Assembly: GCF_037201965.1 (NCBI RefSeq)
Contig: NZ_CP147518.1
Coordinates: forward strand, 5,635,001 to 5,699,000
Direction of reading: 5' to 3'
Source of the DNA: Spirosoma sp. SC4-14
GTDB lineage: Bacteria > Bacteroidota > Bacteroidia > Cytophagales > Spirosomataceae
DNA: 64,000 nt
This document shows positions 61,561-64,000 of this stretch, in pieces. Positions within the stretch are counted from its first letter, which is position 1. Each line of letters begins with the position of its first letter. The notes under the pieces were generated by a model. It saw only the letters and a program-made list of their open reading frames with translations. It made no database searches and was not told the origin of the DNA. The position numbers and the translations under genes were made by a program.

Positions 61561-62493
61561 ATGCAATACCGCTTTTTTTTCGTACTCCTTACGCTGGCTT
61601 ACCCTTTGTTTGCTCAGCAGCCAACGGCCCGCCAGATTACCAGACACATCAACAACCTTGCTTCCGACAAGATGAAAGGCCGGGGTACGGGTAGCCCCGA
61701 AAATGCCAAAGCTGCCCGTTATATTGTCAGGCACTTTAAAAAATATGGTCTGACACCCTTAGGAACCAATGGGTATTATCAGCCCTTTACGGCCAAAGTC
61801 AGACGGGTTGTTGTTCCCGATAGTTTACGAAAAGCCGCCAACGTGATTGGCTTTCTGGATAACGAGGCTCCATACACCATCGTTATTGGTGCCCACTACG
61901 ATCATCTGGGTATGGGTCGGCAGGGGAGTTCGCTCGATTCGCTGCCACAAGGTAAAATTCACAACGGTGCCGACGACAATGCATCGGGTGTAGCCGGGCT
62001 GCTGGAACTGGCTCAGTATTTCGCTCAAAATAGCGTAAAAGAACCATACAATTTCCTGTTTATGGCGTTCGGAGCCGAAGAGCTAGGCTTGCAGGGGTCT
62101 CGCTACTTTCTGAACAACCCTACCCTACCGCTCGAAAAAATGAATTTCATGATCTGTATGGACATGATTGGTCGATATAATCCAGATCGGGGCGTTGGCA
62201 TTGGGGGCTATGGCACAAGCAATACCTGGCCTGCTGTATTCAACGGCCTTAGCAGTACAATTAAATTCTTTACCGATCGGGCAGGCAATGGTGGCTCTGA
62301 CAATGCAGCCTTTTATGCTAAACAGATTCCGGTACTGTTCTTTCATACGGGTGGCCACCCCGACTACCACAGGCCAACCGATGATCCGGGCAAGATCGAC
62401 GCCAGCGCCGAAGAAGCCATTCTTCGGCTGGAGATCAACCTGATTGAAAACGCCATGCAGCACCCGAAGATGAACTTTACGGCTGTTAAGTAA
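61561..62493 (+). CDS. M28-family zinc aminopeptidase, exported
   Basis: 310 residues from the ATG at 61561 with signal peptide QYRFFFVLLTLAYPLFAQ. Zinc and catalytic residues: VIGAHYDHLGMG (His, Asp), NGADDNASGVAGLLELA (bridging Asp), GAEELGLQGSRYF (catalytic Glu-Glu), ICMDMIGR (Asp) and FFHTGGHPDYHRPTDDP (His). Releases N-terminal amino acids or processes small peptides in the periplasm or outside. In tandem with the GH13 and sulfatase genes on the same strand. Confidence 0.93.
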   Translation: MQYRFFFVLLTLAYPLFAQQPTARQITRHINNLASDKMKGRGTGSPENAKAARYIVRHFKKYGLTPLGTNGYYQPFTAKVRRVVVPDSLRKAANVIGFLDNEAPYTIVIGAHYDHLGMGRQGSSLDSLPQGKIHNGADDNASGVAGLLELAQYFAQNSVKEPYNFLFMAFGAEELGLQGSRYFLNNPTLPLEKMNFMICMDMIGRYNPDRGVGIGGYGTSNTWPAVFNGLSSTIKFFTDRAGNGGSDNAAFYAKQIPVLFFHTGGHPDYHRPTDDPGKIDASAEEAILRLEINLIENAMQHPKMNFTAVK

Positions 62494-62538
62494 TCCTGGC
62501 CCAAATTCGACTTTGGTGTATAATCAATTGCTCTATTC

Positions 62539-63972
62539 ATGGCCCGACTCCTGCTCAATGTTCTGCTTCTGGTTTTCGTTTGCCCAGTCACCAAAGCCCA
62601 AAATCGCGCTGCCAACCGCCCTAATATCATTTTCATTCTGGCCGACGATCTGGGCTATGGCGATGTAGGTGTCAATGGTCAGAAGCTGATTAAAACGCCA
62701 AACATCGACCGACTGGCTCGGGAAGGAATGCAGTTTACGCAGTTCTACGCAGGCACGTCGGTATGTGCGCCCTCGCGGTCGTCGCTGATGACGGGGAAAC
62801 ATACAGGCCATACCTACATTCGGGGAAACAAAGAAGTTAAGCCCGAAGGCCAGCAACCCATTGCCGATTCGGTGGTAACGGTGGCCGAACTGCTGAAAAA
62901 AGGAGGGTATACAACAGCAGCTTTTGGTAAATGGGGGCTCGGTCCGGTAGGTTCGGAAGGTGATCCCCTCAAACAGGGCTTCGATCGTTTTTATGGCTAC
63001 AATTGTCAGGCCTTAGCGCACCGTTATTATCCCGACCATCTGTGGGATAATGAGCGGGAAGTTGTGCTGGATGCCAATGAACATCTTCAGAAAACCAACG
63101 AATATGCTCCCGATCTCATTCATAAACAGGCGCTGGATTTTGTGAACAGTCAGACCGGTCAACAGCCGTTCTTTCTGTTTTTACCCTATACACTACCTCA
63201 TGCAGAATTGCTGGTTCCCGACGATAGCCTGTTTACCCACTACAAAGGAAAATTCGACGAAAAACCGTTTAAAGGAGCCGATTATGGTCCTGATGCCAAA
63301 ACTGGTGGCTACACATCGCAGGCCTATCCTAAGGCGACCTTCGCGGCTATGGTAGCCCGGCTCGATTTGTATGTTGGGCAGTTGCTGGAAACCCTGAAAG
63401 CCAGCGGACTCGACCAGAATACGCTGATCATTTTCTCTAGCGATAACGGCCCACACACCGAAGGCGGAGCCGATCCGGCTTTCTTCAACAGTGGGGGTGG
63501 CCTGCGTGGAGTTAAGCGCGACCTGTATGAAGGCGGTATTCGCGAGCCTTTTTTTGTTCGCTGGCCCGGTGTTGTTAAGCCAAATTCAACAAGCGATCAT
63601 ATTGGTGCTTTCTGGGATTTGCTCCCTACCTTCACCGAATTGGCCGGTGTTAAAGCCCCTTCGCACATTGATGGTCTTTCATTTGTGCCAACACTAACCG
63701 GTAAAGGCATCCAGAAAAAACACGATTATCTCTACTGGGAATTTCACGAAGGTGGAGGCCGACAGGCGGTTCGGCAAAACAACTGGAAAGCCGTTCGGTT
63801 ACAGGTCGATAAAGACCCCAATGGCCCCATTGAATTGTATGACCTATCGAAAGACCTCAGCGAAAGGCATAACGTAGCGGCTCAATATCCCGACAAAGCC
63901 CGGCAACTGGGTCAGCTTATGAACAAAGCCCACACGCGTTCGGCCCTGTTTCCATTTGGTAAAGAGCAATAG
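62539..63972 (+). CDS. Sulfatase (arylsulfatase-like), exported
   Basis: 477 residues, signal peptide ARLLLNVLLLVFVCPVTKAQ. IIFILADDLGYGDVG binds metal; TSVCAPSRSSLMTGKHTGH near residue 76 is the C-x-P-S-R formylglycine signature. TAAFGKWGLGP, LPYTLPHAEL and IIFSSDNGPHTEGGADPAFF complete the active site. Resembles the arylsulfatase A / S1_16 type that acts on sulfated sugars. Second sulfatase of the window; it is not a close relative of the lipoprotein one at 26-27 kb. Confidence 0.93.
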   Translation: MARLLLNVLLLVFVCPVTKAQNRAANRPNIIFILADDLGYGDVGVNGQKLIKTPNIDRLAREGMQFTQFYAGTSVCAPSRSSLMTGKHTGHTYIRGNKEVKPEGQQPIADSVVTVAELLKKGGYTTAAFGKWGLGPVGSEGDPLKQGFDRFYGYNCQALAHRYYPDHLWDNEREVVLDANEHLQKTNEYAPDLIHKQALDFVNSQTGQQPFFLFLPYTLPHAELLVPDDSLFTHYKGKFDEKPFKGADYGPDAKTGGYTSQAYPKATFAAMVARLDLYVGQLLETLKASGLDQNTLIIFSSDNGPHTEGGADPAFFNSGGGLRGVKRDLYEGGIREPFFVRWPGVVKPNSTSDHIGAFWDLLPTFTELAGVKAPSHIDGLSFVPTLTGKGIQKKHDYLYWEFHEGGGRQAVRQNNWKAVRLQVDKDPNGPIELYDLSKDLSERHNVAAQYPDKARQLGQLMNKAHTRSALFPFGKEQ

Positions 63973-64000
63973 ATTTTTCCGTCGTTGAGCATAGTGAAGA

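Noticed and set aside
1-64000. tRNA or rRNA genes
   Set aside because: I looked through the intergenic stretches on both strands for cloverleaf-like sequence ending in CCA or rRNA-like blocks and found none. A covariance search would be needed to be sure.

Overview
The window looks like the chromosome of a Spirosoma-like member of the Cytophagales (Bacteroidota). Several secreted proteins end in type IX secretion (T9SS) sorting domains. Promoters fit the Bacteroidota TTG-N19..21-TAnnTTTG form. The gene content is typical of free-living, glycan- and sulfate-ester-degrading Cytophagales: two sulfatases, a GH13 enzyme, an end-truncated uxaB, GDPD, PpsA, a GRP-type sugar porter and many outer-membrane barrels.

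Layout. 1-2.4 kb: tagaturonate reductase (cut by the window edge) and a glycerophosphodiester phosphodiesterase. 2.7-12.6 kb: three large secreted T9SS proteins in tandem, built from the same ~80-residue Cys-bearing modules; two share a ~1.1 kb stretch that is nearly identical at DNA level. 12.7-19.1 kb: a stress and fermentation group (Usp, LOG-family, Usp, D-lactate dehydrogenase, PEP synthase). 19.3-44.6 kb: ordinary metabolic, transport and envelope genes (ribokinase plus ADP-ribosylglycohydrolase, sulfatase, PVA-dehydrogenase-like quinoprotein, transporters, argininosuccinate lyase, Hsp20, TPR protein, AMP nucleosidase, HsdR_N protein). 55.4-64 kb: YceI/MarR pair, BamA-like barrel, GNAT, Maf, GH13, M28 peptidase, sulfatase.

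The exceptional region is 44.79-55.38 kb. It is an integron cassette array without an integrase in the window (CALIN type). About nine small, mostly AT-rich genes all read left to right and are separated by attC sites with R'' box GCCCAAC and R' box GTTGGGT, whose arms pair through L''/L' boxes. Cargo includes an immunity-like protein, a lipoprotein, a TonB-C domain protein, an Rpn-type nuclease and a VapBC-like toxin-antitoxin pair. Nearly every cassette carries a second repeat system that I do not recognise: one to four ~55-bp units with a GACAGG core in the 5' leader, and one related hairpin-forming unit just before the next attC.

Two different IS110-family elements sit inside two of the attC sites, between L' and R'. 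For the second one, the noncoding end encodes a long hairpin whose loop carries GGGUCG and, seven bases on, CACCCAAC. The first is identical to the left flank and the second complementary to the right flank of its own insertion point. This is the arrangement expected of a bridge-RNA target-binding loop programmed for attC. Its transposase has a stop at codon 2, so it looks dead.

A second genome-scale pattern is a set of intergenic hairpins made of short repeated words (for example TTGAATGATTGAATTG or GTCATTGGTCAT). They sit exactly between gene ends, often starting inside a stop codon.
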